Source of the DNA: Mycolicibacterium komossense
GTDB lineage: Bacteria > Actinomycetota > Actinomycetes > Mycobacteriales > Mycobacteriaceae
Direction of reading: 5' to 3'
Assembly: GCF_025822605.1 (NCBI RefSeq)
Contig: NZ_JACKTY010000024.1
Span: forward strand, 1-64,000
Length of the DNA stretch: 64,000 nt
The stretch's first letter is position 1. Each line of letters begins with the position of its first letter. Both the position numbers and the translations under genes were made by a program. Below the pieces are notes generated by a model, which had not been told where the DNA came from, ran no database searches, and saw nothing but the letters and a program-made list of their open reading frames with translations. Positions 1 through 6,634 of this stretch are shown here, one piece after another.

Positions 1-141
1 ACCACACCGAAGTGCACCACCGAATGGCTACCCCCACCCCACCTCGACACCGGCCAACACACCACCAACGCCTACCACCACCCCGACCGACTCCTCAGCC
101 GGCAGCACAGGAACACACCAAACGACGAGGACGTCCCCTAA
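1..141 (+). CDS. C-terminal fragment of 13E12-repeat (DUF222) HNH endonuclease-like protein, cut by window edge
   Basis: Frame 1 is open from the first base to a TAA at 139-141 and reads [19 protein letters not shown] followed by a Tyr-His-His-Pro stretch. This Trp-x-Pro-Pro-x-His-Leu-Asp-Thr-Gly-Gln / Tyr-His-His-Pro-(E/D)-x-Leu-Leu pattern is the C-terminal tail typical of mycobacterial 13E12-repeat proteins, which carry a DUF222 domain followed by an HNH nuclease domain. Only the last 46 residues are present and the HNH core lies outside the window. The family is multicopy and often linked to variable loci. The assignment rests on a short tail, so it is moderately confident. Confidence 0.6.
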   Translation, partial: TTPKCTTEWLPPPHLDTGQHTTNAYHHPDRLLSRQHRNTPNDEDVP

Positions 142-264
142 CGCTCCACGCCGCCCTGGTCGATTCCCCGGTGACCCAGCGGGGACTTCAGCATGGCCGC
201 GACATCAACATGCGCCACAAAGAAAGCTGTTCCAGCGCAAGGCAATTCGATCGCACTGCGACGC

Positions 265-564
265 TTACCCGCCACCTCCGCCGCAGCCACCACCACCACA
301 GCCGCCGCCGCCGCCACAGCTACTCCCGCCGCAATGACCGGACCCGCCACCACAACTCGTTCCGCCGCCGCCTCCACCACCGCAGCTGCTGCCACCACTG
401 CCGTAGAGGCCGACCCCGGCCGCCGTCCCGGCGGCCCAGATCTTGCGCCGCTTTGTGGCCTGTCTCTTCGCCTCACCCAGGGCGCGCCACACCAATACGA
501 AGACGGCCAGCGCCAGGACCGCCACCACGATGCCGATTGCTATCCAGATTGAGCCCCCACCCAT
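265..564 (-). CDS. Small membrane protein with Gly/Cys-rich C-terminal tail
   Basis: The predicted 99-residue protein starts at the ATG complement at 562-564. It has one hydrophobic segment at about residues 5-27, a basic stretch (AKRQATKRRK, about 32-41), and then a tail made almost only of Gly and Cys with some Ser, containing seven Cys in the last 40 residues. The architecture is one membrane anchor, a basic juxtamembrane region and a GGGCGGGG tail. A similar tail closes the TIGR04222-type membrane proteins of actinobacteria, but the large domain of those proteins is absent here. The gene is divergent from the GRDP-like gene at 610, and the two may be functionally paired. No enzymatic function can be assigned. 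Confidence 0.6.
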   Translation of the reverse strand: MGGGSIWIAIGIVVAVLALAVFVLVWRALGEAKRQATKRRKIWAAGTAAGVGLYGSGGSSCGGGGGGGTSCGGGSGHCGGSSCGGGGGCGGGGCGGGGG

Positions 565-609
565 GAACAAGACCCTACCCGGCCACTGATACCGCCTAAA
601 GTTGACTCT

Positions 610-1161
610 GTGCGGCGTAGGGGGCCTGACTTCGATCGAATGTCCGCCGCGGTGGCAGAGCTGGAATTGCCGCCGGTGGTCTTCAAGAGTTGCCCATGGC
701 AACCGCGCTCACTTGTCGAGACTGGTTTACGACAATGGCTCCGATGCTGCGCGCCTGCGTTACGGGACGGCCAGGTGATCGGGATGCCCTCGCACGCGGT
801 GGACGAGGCATGGCACGGCCTGATCCTCTGCACCGCACAGTATTCCGCGTTCTGCGAGGCAGCGTACGGACGGTTTCTCCACCACCATCCGGACGGCGGC
901 ACCCCACAAGATATCCCCGCAGCTCACGATTCGGCCGACGAGCAGCTGCGCCGGACGATCGTGGCGTGGTCGATGGTCGCGGCCCCTGGCGAGCCGTGCG
1001 TGCTATGGGACCTCGACCACCGCGTCGGCGTGGAGGACCCATGGGGCATCGCCGCAGACAGGGTCGCGCAGATTCAGACCGCCATTACAGCGGAGATGCT
1101 CCCCGTAGGTGCTCGAAGATCAGCGATGTCTGGGTACCGGCGACGTCCGCATCAGCGTTGA
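610..1161 (+). CDS. Glycine-rich-domain-protein-like (GRDP-like) hypothetical protein
   Basis: The predicted 183-residue protein contains the block HAVDEAWHGLILCTAQYSAF followed by a Cys-Glu and a Phe-Leu-His-His-His-Pro motif (about residues 62-94). This resembles the conserved D-x-x-W-H ... Y-x-x-F-C ... F-x-H-H-x-P signature of glycine-rich domain-containing protein-like (GRDP/DUF1399-type) families. The GTG at 610 is used, and an internal ATG at 640 is equally plausible. The gene runs convergently into aldR and overlaps its 3' end by 77 bp, so the last 25 codons are shared in antisense. It lies divergent from the Gly/Cys-rich membrane protein, which suggests the pair belongs together. The function is unknown. 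Confidence 0.6.
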   Translation: MRRRGPDFDRMSAAVAELELPPVVFKSCPWQPRSLVETGLRQWLRCCAPALRDGQVIGMPSHAVDEAWHGLILCTAQYSAFCEAAYGRFLHHHPDGGTPQDIPAAHDSADEQLRRTIVAWSMVAAPGEPCVLWDLDHRVGVEDPWGIAADRVAQIQTAITAEMLPVGARRSAMSGYRRRPHQR

Positions 1162-1600
1162 GGTTGTCCACCACGAACTTTCGTAGATCGTCGGTGTCGC
1201 GGGCGGCGACGTGCAGGATGAAGTCGTCACCCCCAGCCAGGAAGTAGACGTCCATCACCTGCGGTTTGCGCCGGATCTGCTGGATGAAACTGCGGATCTT
1301 CCCACGGGCATTGGACTGCAGACTGACCGAGATCATCGCTTGCAGCGACAGCCCGATCGCAGACGGGTCGATATCGGCGTAGAACCCGCGGATCACCCCG
1401 AGCTCTTGCAGCCGCCGCAGCCTGCCGTGGCACGTCGATGGTGCGATCCCCACGCTATCGGCGAGTGCACTGTTGGAGATGCGGGCATCGCTGTGCAGGA
1501 TCGTCAGAATTCTGCGGTCGACGTCGTCAATATCCGTCGTCCGAACATCCTTCGACGCAGGCGGGATACGCGCCATCGATCCTGTCGATTCTTCGTTCAC
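1085..1600 (-). CDS. aldR: Lrp/AsnC-family transcriptional regulator of alanine dehydrogenase, AldR
   Basis: This 171-residue regulator has an N-terminal winged HTH (about 24-75: DDVDRRILTILHSDARISN ... PSTCHGRLRRLQELGVIRG) and a C-terminal RAM/AsnC ligand-binding domain (about 85-165), the layout of Lrp/AsnC proteins. It lies divergent from ald, the arrangement of AldR (Rv2779c) and ald in M. tuberculosis, where AldR binds the intergenic DNA and controls ald in response to alanine. The GTG at 1600 gives the full ORF, and an ATG at 1576 (MARIPPAS) is an alternative start that still keeps the whole HTH. The 3' end overlaps the converging GRDP-like gene. Confidence 0.88.
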   Translation of the reverse strand: MNEESTGSMARIPPASKDVRTTDIDDVDRRILTILHSDARISNSALADSVGIAPSTCHGRLRRLQELGVIRGFYADIDPSAIGLSLQAMISVSLQSNARGKIRSFIQQIRRKPQVMDVYFLAGGDDFILHVAARDTDDLRKFVVDNLNADADVAGTQTSLIFEHLRGASPL

Positions 1601-1695
1601 AATCCAACTTTAACGAATCATCATCAAACATATTGCCTAGTTGTCGACATTTCTTCACACTTAACGCAACCCACAGACGATATCTAGGAGAGATC
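1601..1695. promoter_or_regulatory. aldR-ald divergent regulatory region
   Basis: This 95-bp gap between the divergent aldR and ald genes is AT-rich compared with its surroundings (for example CTTTAACG, CATCATCAAACATA and CACTTAACG) and must hold both promoters. By analogy with M. tuberculosis it should contain the AldR operator boxes, which are AT-rich imperfect palindromes. The individual boxes cannot be fixed by eye. The ald Shine-Dalgarno (CTAGGAGAG) lies 6-8 bases before its ATG. Confidence 0.55.
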
Positions 1696-2811
1696 ATGCG
1701 CGTCGGCATCCCGACCGAGATCAAGAACAACGAATTTCGGGTGGCCATCACCCCGGCCGGTGTCGCCGAACTGACCCGCCGTGGACATGACGTGGTCATC
1801 CAGGCCGGCGCCGGTGACGGTTCCGCCATTTCCGACACTGATTTCAAGGCCGCCGGCGCCGAGATCGTCAACACAGCAGACGAGGTCTGGACCCAGGCCG
1901 ACCTTCTGCTGAAGGTCAAAGAACCTATCGCCGAAGAATATTCGCGGCTGCGTGAAGGCCAGACGCTCTTCACCTACCTGCACCTAGCGGCGTCCAAGCC
2001 GTGTACCGATGCGCTCCTGGCATCTCGCACCACCTCGATCGCCTACGAAACCGTCCAGACCGCAGACGGCGCGCTGCCCCTGCTGGCCCCGATGAGCGAG
2101 GTCGCCGGCCGGCTATCCGCACAGGTCGGCGCCTACCATCTGATGCGCAGCCAGGGCGGCCGGGGCGTTCTGATGGGCGGTGTCCCCGGTGTCGCGCCGG
2201 CCGAAGTTGTCGTCATCGGTGGCGGGATGGCCGGCTACAACGCCGCGCGCGTCGCGAGCGGCATGGGCGCCCACGTCACGGTTTTCGATCTCAACGTCAA
2301 CACCCTGCGCAAGATCGACGGTGAGTTCAGCGGCAACATCGAAACCCGCTACTCCTCGACGCTGGAGCTCGAGGACGCCGTCAAACGCGCGGACCTCGTG
2401 ATCGGCGCTGTCCTGGTGCCCGGGGCCAAGGCGCCCAAGTTGGTCACCAACGCGACCGTCGCAAATATGAAGTCGGGTGCGGTGTTGGTCGATATCGCGA
2501 TCGACCAGGGCGGCTGTTTCGAGGACTCCCGTCCCACCACGCACGACGACCCGACCTTCGCCGTGCACGACACCGTGTTCTACTGCGTCGCGAACATGCC
2601 TGGGGCCGTGCCGCGTACGTCGACGTTCGCGCTGACCAACGCGACCATGCCGTATGTCCTCAAGCTGGCCGACCAGGGCTGGCGCGCGGCATGCCAGGCT
2701 GATGCCGCACTGGCCAAGGGCCTGTCCACCCATCAGGGCGAGCTGCTGTCCGAGCAGGTGGCCGCCGACCTCGACATGCCGTTCACGGATCCAACAGCTC
2801 TGCTGGCCTGA
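1696..2811 (+). CDS. ald: Alanine dehydrogenase (NAD-dependent)
   Basis: The protein is 371 residues, the same as M. tuberculosis Ald. It catalyses reversible oxidative deamination of L-alanine to pyruvate and ammonia and can also reduce glyoxylate. Visible features are the N-terminal MRVGIPTEIKNNEFRVAITP substrate-domain motif, the Lys/His region near KVKEP ... FTYLHLA (about 74-97), the Rossmann motif VVVIGGGMAGYNAA (about residues 172-185) and the segment GAVLVDIAIDQGGCFE near 260-275. The start is fixed by a good Shine-Dalgarno sequence and conserved length. It sits next to aldR, which is expected to control it. The 3' end faces a convergent VOC gene across a strong hairpin. Confidence 0.96.
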   Translation: MRVGIPTEIKNNEFRVAITPAGVAELTRRGHDVVIQAGAGDGSAISDTDFKAAGAEIVNTADEVWTQADLLLKVKEPIAEEYSRLREGQTLFTYLHLAASKPCTDALLASRTTSIAYETVQTADGALPLLAPMSEVAGRLSAQVGAYHLMRSQGGRGVLMGGVPGVAPAEVVVIGGGMAGYNAARVASGMGAHVTVFDLNVNTLRKIDGEFSGNIETRYSSTLELEDAVKRADLVIGAVLVPGAKAPKLVTNATVANMKSGAVLVDIAIDQGGCFEDSRPTTHDDPTFAVHDTVFYCVANMPGAVPRTSTFALTNATMPYVLKLADQGWRAACQADAALAKGLSTHQGELLSEQVAADLDMPFTDPTALLA

Positions 2812-2816
2812 TAGAC

Positions 2817-2849
2817 CCGCCGGCCGGTGGTTTACCTGCCGGCCGGCGG
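2817..2849. terminator. Bidirectional hairpin terminator between ald and the VOC gene
   Basis: CCGCCGGCCGG (2817-2827) and CCGGCCGGCGG (2839-2849) form a perfect 11-bp GC stem around an 11-nt loop, between two convergent genes. The right arm lies inside the last codons of the minus-strand VOC gene. There is no U-tract, as is common for mycobacterial hairpin terminators. Confidence 0.7.
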
Positions 2850-3632
2850 ATGGCCAAGGCAGATCAGCGCTCCGAGCGGATCCCGGATCGCAGCGAGGGT
2901 TCCGTATGGAGTGACCTCACCGGGCATCACGATCTCGGCTCCCAGCGATTCCGCGAGTTTCACAGTCTCGTCGACGTCGTCGACGGTGATGTACACCTGC
3001 CAGAACGACGGCACCTCCGGGGGAAAAAGCTTGGCGGCGTCCATAATTCCCGAGTACGCGCTCTCGCCGACGAAGACCTGACCGTAACGGTCCGGCCCGA
3101 CGACTTCAGGGTCGCCGCCGGTGCCGATCTCCTCGATCCGCGCACCGATGACGCTCTGATAGAACGCGACCGAGGCGTCGAAATCTTTGCTCTGGCATTC
3201 GAACCAGTAGGGCGTGCCATGCTCGCCCCACTCCGTGAAGCCGACATGGCTGCCGGGTTGCCAGAACCCGATGACTGCACCCGCCGGATCGGTGAGAACC
3301 ATCATCGACCCTAGATCGCCGATCGGCATGGGCGGCACCATCACCGACGCCCCGGCCGCCTCCGCGACTGCCACGGTGTCGGCTGCATCGCCGGTATGGA
3401 GATACACCGACCAGATGTCGGACGCGCCGCCGGCTTCGGGCATGGTCGGCGCGATGCCCGCCACGCGTTTACCGTTCCTGGTGAAGTTCTGGTAGCCGCC
3501 GAACTCCTCCTGCGGCGGCCCCTCGACCTCCCATCCGAAGATCGCGCGGTAGAACTCCGCAGCCCGCGCGGGCGCACTGCTCATCAAGTCGAACCAGATG
3601 GGAGCCCCGACGGGGGCTGCGTAGTCGCTCAC
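2832..3632 (-). CDS. Tandem VOC (glyoxalase/bleomycin-resistance fold) protein, CFP32-like
   Basis: The predicted protein is 266 residues from a GTG at 3632, which follows a clear GAAAGGAAG ribosome site. The upstream part of the ORF is not convincing. It has two vicinal-oxygen-chelate repeats. The first (about 8-125) opens with APIWFDLMSSAPARAAEFY and ends with DPAGAVIGFWQPG. The second (about 132-262) opens with GTPYWFECQSKDFDASVAFY and ends with DPLGALICLGHP. This two-repeat layout matches M. tuberculosis Rv0577 (CFP32). The substrate is unknown; family members bind metals and small electrophiles. It is divergent from the DUF4334 gene, with a palindromic operator between them. Confidence 0.85.
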   Translation of the reverse strand: MSDYAAPVGAPIWFDLMSSAPARAAEFYRAIFGWEVEGPPQEEFGGYQNFTRNGKRVAGIAPTMPEAGGASDIWSVYLHTGDAADTVAVAEAAGASVMVPPMPIGDLGSMMVLTDPAGAVIGFWQPGSHVGFTEWGEHGTPYWFECQSKDFDASVAFYQSVIGARIEEIGTGGDPEVVGPDRYGQVFVGESAYSGIMDAAKLFPPEVPSFWQVYITVDDVDETVKLAESLGAEIVMPGEVTPYGTLAAIRDPLGALICLGHPPAGR

Positions 3633-3709
3633 AACTGCTTCCTTTCGGCGTTTGGACGATCTACCACTACAGACCTCAGACTCCACGGAAATTCATCGCG
3701 CTTGACCAA

Positions 3710-3727
3710 ACTTGACACCTGTCAAGT
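3710..3727. promoter_or_regulatory. Perfect inverted-repeat operator between the VOC and DUF4334 genes
   Basis: ACTTGACA-CC-TGTCAAGT is a perfect 8+8 palindrome with a 2-bp centre. It lies 11 bp before the DUF4334 ATG (3739) and 77 bp from the VOC start. A TTGAC half-site also lies at 3702-3706. The size and symmetry fit a TetR-type operator, and the TTGACA half resembles a -35 box. No TetR gene lies next to it in the window. Confidence 0.6.
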
Positions 3728-3738
3728 AAGCTGGGGCC

Positions 3739-4293
3739 ATGACAGCTGACGCGCTGACCATCGCGACGCCCACCACCACCGCAGAGGCCTTGACCGTGTT
3801 CGACGCGGCCGACCCCGTCGAGCCGGAATTCATGATCGGTACGTGGCACGGCGCCGAAATTCCGACCGGACATCCGCTGGACGGCTTCCTGGAGGCCAGC
3901 GGCTGGTGGGGTAAGCAGTTCGTCGACGCGGAGACCGTGCACCCGCTGCTGTTCCCGACCAGTGACACCACTGCGCTGTGGGCACTCAACCCGATACTTG
4001 CCTTCGGAGGAATCGGCGTGGCGAGCAAGATTCCACTGGTGAAGGACTGGTCCTTCGAGCGGCCGATCGCCGCCCTGCGCCCGCTCCTGGCCACCCGCCG
4101 CCCCAAGGCACGACTGCGCACCACCCGCTACCGCGGTAAGGACACCGCGACGATGGTGTACGACCAGCTACCGATCAACGATGTCTTCCGCAGGATCGAC
4201 GATCAGACCGTGATCGGCGCGATGGACCTGCGTGGCTCCCGCAAGCCGTACTTCTTCGTCCTGAAACGCGACGACTCGGTGCGAGTGCTCTAG
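3739..4293 (+). CDS. GXWXG / DUF4334 domain-containing protein
   Basis: The protein is 184 residues. The motif MIGTWHGAEIPTGHPLDGFL (about 32-51) is the GXWXG domain, and the C-terminal half (DLRGSRKPYFFVLKRDD) matches the DUF4334 part that follows it in actinobacterial proteins. The biochemical role of this family is not known. The gene starts 11 bp after a perfect palindrome, so it is probably repressor controlled. The stop codon overlaps by three bases the stop of the convergent nitronate monooxygenase. The VOC/DUF4334 pair interrupts the ald-NMO adjacency seen in M. tuberculosis, which suggests insertion. Confidence 0.8.
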   Translation: MTADALTIATPTTTAEALTVFDAADPVEPEFMIGTWHGAEIPTGHPLDGFLEASGWWGKQFVDAETVHPLLFPTSDTTALWALNPILAFGGIGVASKIPLVKDWSFERPIAALRPLLATRRPKARLRTTRYRGKDTATMVYDQLPINDVFRRIDDQTVIGAMDLRGSRKPYFFVLKRDDSVRVL

Positions 4294-5306
4294 TCCCCTG
4301 CGAGCTCGGCAACGATTTCGGCGGCGGGACCCGCTTTCGTCAGACCGAACGCCGTTCCGGCCCACAGGTTTGTCCCGTGCGGATCACCGGCCGCCACCGC
4401 GGCCTTCCGCATCGGCGACGTCATCTGGTTCACCTCCGGGTAGCCGAACGGCGCCACCTCGTCGAAACGCCTGGTGAAATCGTTACGCAGACCACGGGCG
4501 TAGCGGCCCGAGAATGCCCGCGTGACAACAGTTTCGGTGAAGTCAGGGCTTGCCAGCGCAGCGCGGTGCGCGACGTTGGTGCCGGCCTCGTCCGCCAGTA
4601 GCAGCGCGGTGCCAACCTGCGCGGCGACGGCACCGCGGCGCAAGATGGCGCTGACGTCATCGGCGGTGGCCAGTCCGCCGGCGACGATCACCGGCAAGCT
4701 CAGACCGGACACCGCGTCGAGCAGATCCTCCAGCGACTGATCTGCGGGAACAGCACCCGGGTCGAACGTACCGCGGTGGCCGCCCGCTTTCGGGCCCTGG
4801 GCGATCAGTCCATCGGCACCCGCCTCGACGGCGATCTGCGCCTCTGCCGATGTCGTCACCGTGACCAAGGTCAAGATGCCCAAGTCGCGAAACCACTTCA
4901 GGACAGCAGGTTCGGGGCAGGCGAAGGTGAACGACACCACCTCCGGTCGGGTGTCAGCGACCACGTCCAGCTTCGCTCGCCAAGCGTCATCGTCGGCATG
5001 CGGGGTGCCCAGCTCGGCCAGGTAGTGCTCGGCCAGCGGCTGCAGCAGTGCACGGTAGCGCGTCAGTTCCTCGGTAACAGCGAGGCTCGGGCCGGGAGCG
5101 AAGAGGTTGACCCCGAGTGGGCCCCCACCGGCGGCGCGGGCCGCAGCGATATCGGTATCGAACCGCTCCGCACTCAGATACCCGGCGGCGAGAAATCCGA
5201 GTCCGCCCGCAGCACCGACCGCCGCGGCCAACTGCGGGGTACTCGGTCCGCCCGCCATCGGCGCACCGACGATGGGGAGGGCGAGATCACGAACGTCGAA
5301 CACCAT
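4290..5306 (-). CDS. Nitronate monooxygenase (2-nitropropane dioxygenase family)
   Basis: This 338-residue TIM-barrel flavoprotein of the NMO family uses FMN to oxidise alkyl nitronates such as propionate 3-nitronate. Visible motifs are the start LALPIVGAPMAGGPSTPQLA (FMN-binding first strand), GADGLIAQGPKAGGHRGTFD (about 164-183, with the conserved His), LPVIVAGGLATADDV and AAQVGTALLLADEAG (phosphate-binding strands 7 and 8). It corresponds in position to Rv2781c, between ald and pepR. Four bases separate its start from the stop of pepR, but both are on the minus strand with pepR upstream, so pepR-NMO probably form one transcript. Confidence 0.9.
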   Translation of the reverse strand: MVFDVRDLALPIVGAPMAGGPSTPQLAAAVGAAGGLGFLAAGYLSAERFDTDIAAARAAGGGPLGVNLFAPGPSLAVTEELTRYRALLQPLAEHYLAELGTPHADDDAWRAKLDVVADTRPEVVSFTFACPEPAVLKWFRDLGILTLVTVTTSAEAQIAVEAGADGLIAQGPKAGGHRGTFDPGAVPADQSLEDLLDAVSGLSLPVIVAGGLATADDVSAILRRGAVAAQVGTALLLADEAGTNVAHRAALASPDFTETVVTRAFSGRYARGLRNDFTRRFDEVAPFGYPEVNQMTSPMRKAAVAAGDPHGTNLWAGTAFGLTKAGPAAEIVAELAGD

Positions 5307-5310
5307 CCGG

Positions 5311-6615
5311 CTACTTCGTAATGGACTGAAGTGGTTGCGGCAGTTTACGTTTCGAAGAATATGGGCCCAGCACCGCGGCGCCGTAGGACTTGGTCAGCAG
5401 CTTACGGGCGACCGCATTGACCTCGTCGACGGTAACAGCGTCGATCTGCGCGAGGGTGCGCTCCAGCGTGCGGTGCTCACCATAGTTGAGCTCGCTACGA
5501 CCGATCCGGTTCATCCGTGAACCGGAGTCCTCCAGGCCCAGCACCAGTCCACCCCGCAACGAGCCCTTGCCGATCCGGCATTCGTCTTCGGTGATGCCGT
5601 CGCGGGCTACGGTTCCCAGCACCTCGGTGGTCACGGAGACAACTTCACTGAAGCGCTCAGGCAGGCACGCGGCATAGACCGAGAACGCACCACTGTCAGA
5701 GAAGGTGTCCATCGTCGAGTACACCGAGTACGCCAACCCGCGAGTCTCTCGAATCTGTTGGAACAGGCGGGAACTCAGGCCACCACCGAGAGCAGAGTTG
5801 AGGACGGACAGTGCCCAGCGGTGCTGCCAGTGCCGTCCGGGGGCACGCACGCCGAGCAGCATGTGCGTCTGTTCGGCATCGCGGTTGACCAACTCCAGCA
5901 TCGGCTCGCCGCCGACCCGGCCGGTGCCCTTGCGCGGCTTCTGCGGTTTCAGGCCGCGCACCAGACGGGCGGCGAAATGCTCGCGCACCAGCGCGACGAC
6001 CTCGTCGTGGTCGATGTTTCCGGCGACCGCGACGACCATCCGCTCGGGGGTGTAACGACGCTGATGGAACGAATGCAGCTGGGTCCGGGTCATCCCCTCG
6101 ATCGACTCGACACTGCCGATGACGGGGCGACCCACCGGGTGGTCGCCGAACATCGCCGACAGGAACACGTCCCCGAGAGTGTCCTCGGGATCGTCGTCGC
6201 GCATCGCGATCTCTTCGAGCACCACATCACGCTCGACTTCGACGTCCTCGGCCGCGCAACGCCCGTTGAGCACCACATCGGCCACCAGATCCACGGCCAG
6301 TGCGAGATCGGTGTCCAGCACATACGCGTAGTAGCAGGTGTGCTCTTTGGCGGTGAACGCGTTGAGTTCGCCACCGACGGCGTCCATGGACCGCGCCATG
6401 TCGACTGCTGTGCGCGTCGGCGTCGACTTGAACAGGAGGTGTTCCAGGAAATGCGCGGCGCCGGCCACAGTCGGGCCTTCGTCGCGCGATCCGACGCCGA
6501 CCCAGACACCGACGGATGCCGAACGCACCGATGGGACGAACTCGGTGACGATGCGCAAACCCCCCGGCAGGGTGGTGCGACGGACGCCGGATTGCTCCTG
6601 CGTCGCCTGCACCAC
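5311..6615 (-). CDS. pepR: M16-family zinc metalloprotease PepR
   Basis: The predicted protein is 434 residues from a GTG at 6615 (a second GTG at 6612 is possible). The longer upstream frame overlaps gpsI in antisense and is not credible. The M16 zinc motif HFLEHLLF (HxxEH, about 65-72) with downstream conserved E in VVLEEIAMRDDDPEDTLGD identifies an insulinase/mitochondrial-processing-peptidase-like enzyme. The second half carries the inactive-type M16 domain with GGGLSSRLFQQIRETRGLAY (about 300-319). It corresponds to Rv2782c, which lies directly after gpsI. The gap to gpsI is 19 bp, so the two are co-transcribed. Confidence 0.93.
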   Translation of the reverse strand: MVQATQEQSGVRRTTLPGGLRIVTEFVPSVRSASVGVWVGVGSRDEGPTVAGAAHFLEHLLFKSTPTRTAVDMARSMDAVGGELNAFTAKEHTCYYAYVLDTDLALAVDLVADVVLNGRCAAEDVEVERDVVLEEIAMRDDDPEDTLGDVFLSAMFGDHPVGRPVIGSVESIEGMTRTQLHSFHQRRYTPERMVVAVAGNIDHDEVVALVREHFAARLVRGLKPQKPRKGTGRVGGEPMLELVNRDAEQTHMLLGVRAPGRHWQHRWALSVLNSALGGGLSSRLFQQIRETRGLAYSVYSTMDTFSDSGAFSVYAACLPERFSEVVSVTTEVLGTVARDGITEDECRIGKGSLRGGLVLGLEDSGSRMNRIGRSELNYGEHRTLERTLAQIDAVTVDEVNAVARKLLTKSYGAAVLGPYSSKRKLPQPLQSITK

Positions 6616-6634
6616 CCTGCCGCGGGTGTAGTTG

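Noticed and set aside
265..400. CCGCC-type simple repeat read as a tandem-repeat array or CRISPR
   Set aside because: The repeat is the codon pattern for Gly/Cys runs. There are no spacers of even length.
138..552. Several overlapping frames in both directions over the Gly/Cys-rich gene
   Set aside because: The repeated CCGCC units open all frames. Only the minus frame at 265-564 has a start, a transmembrane segment and an organised tail.
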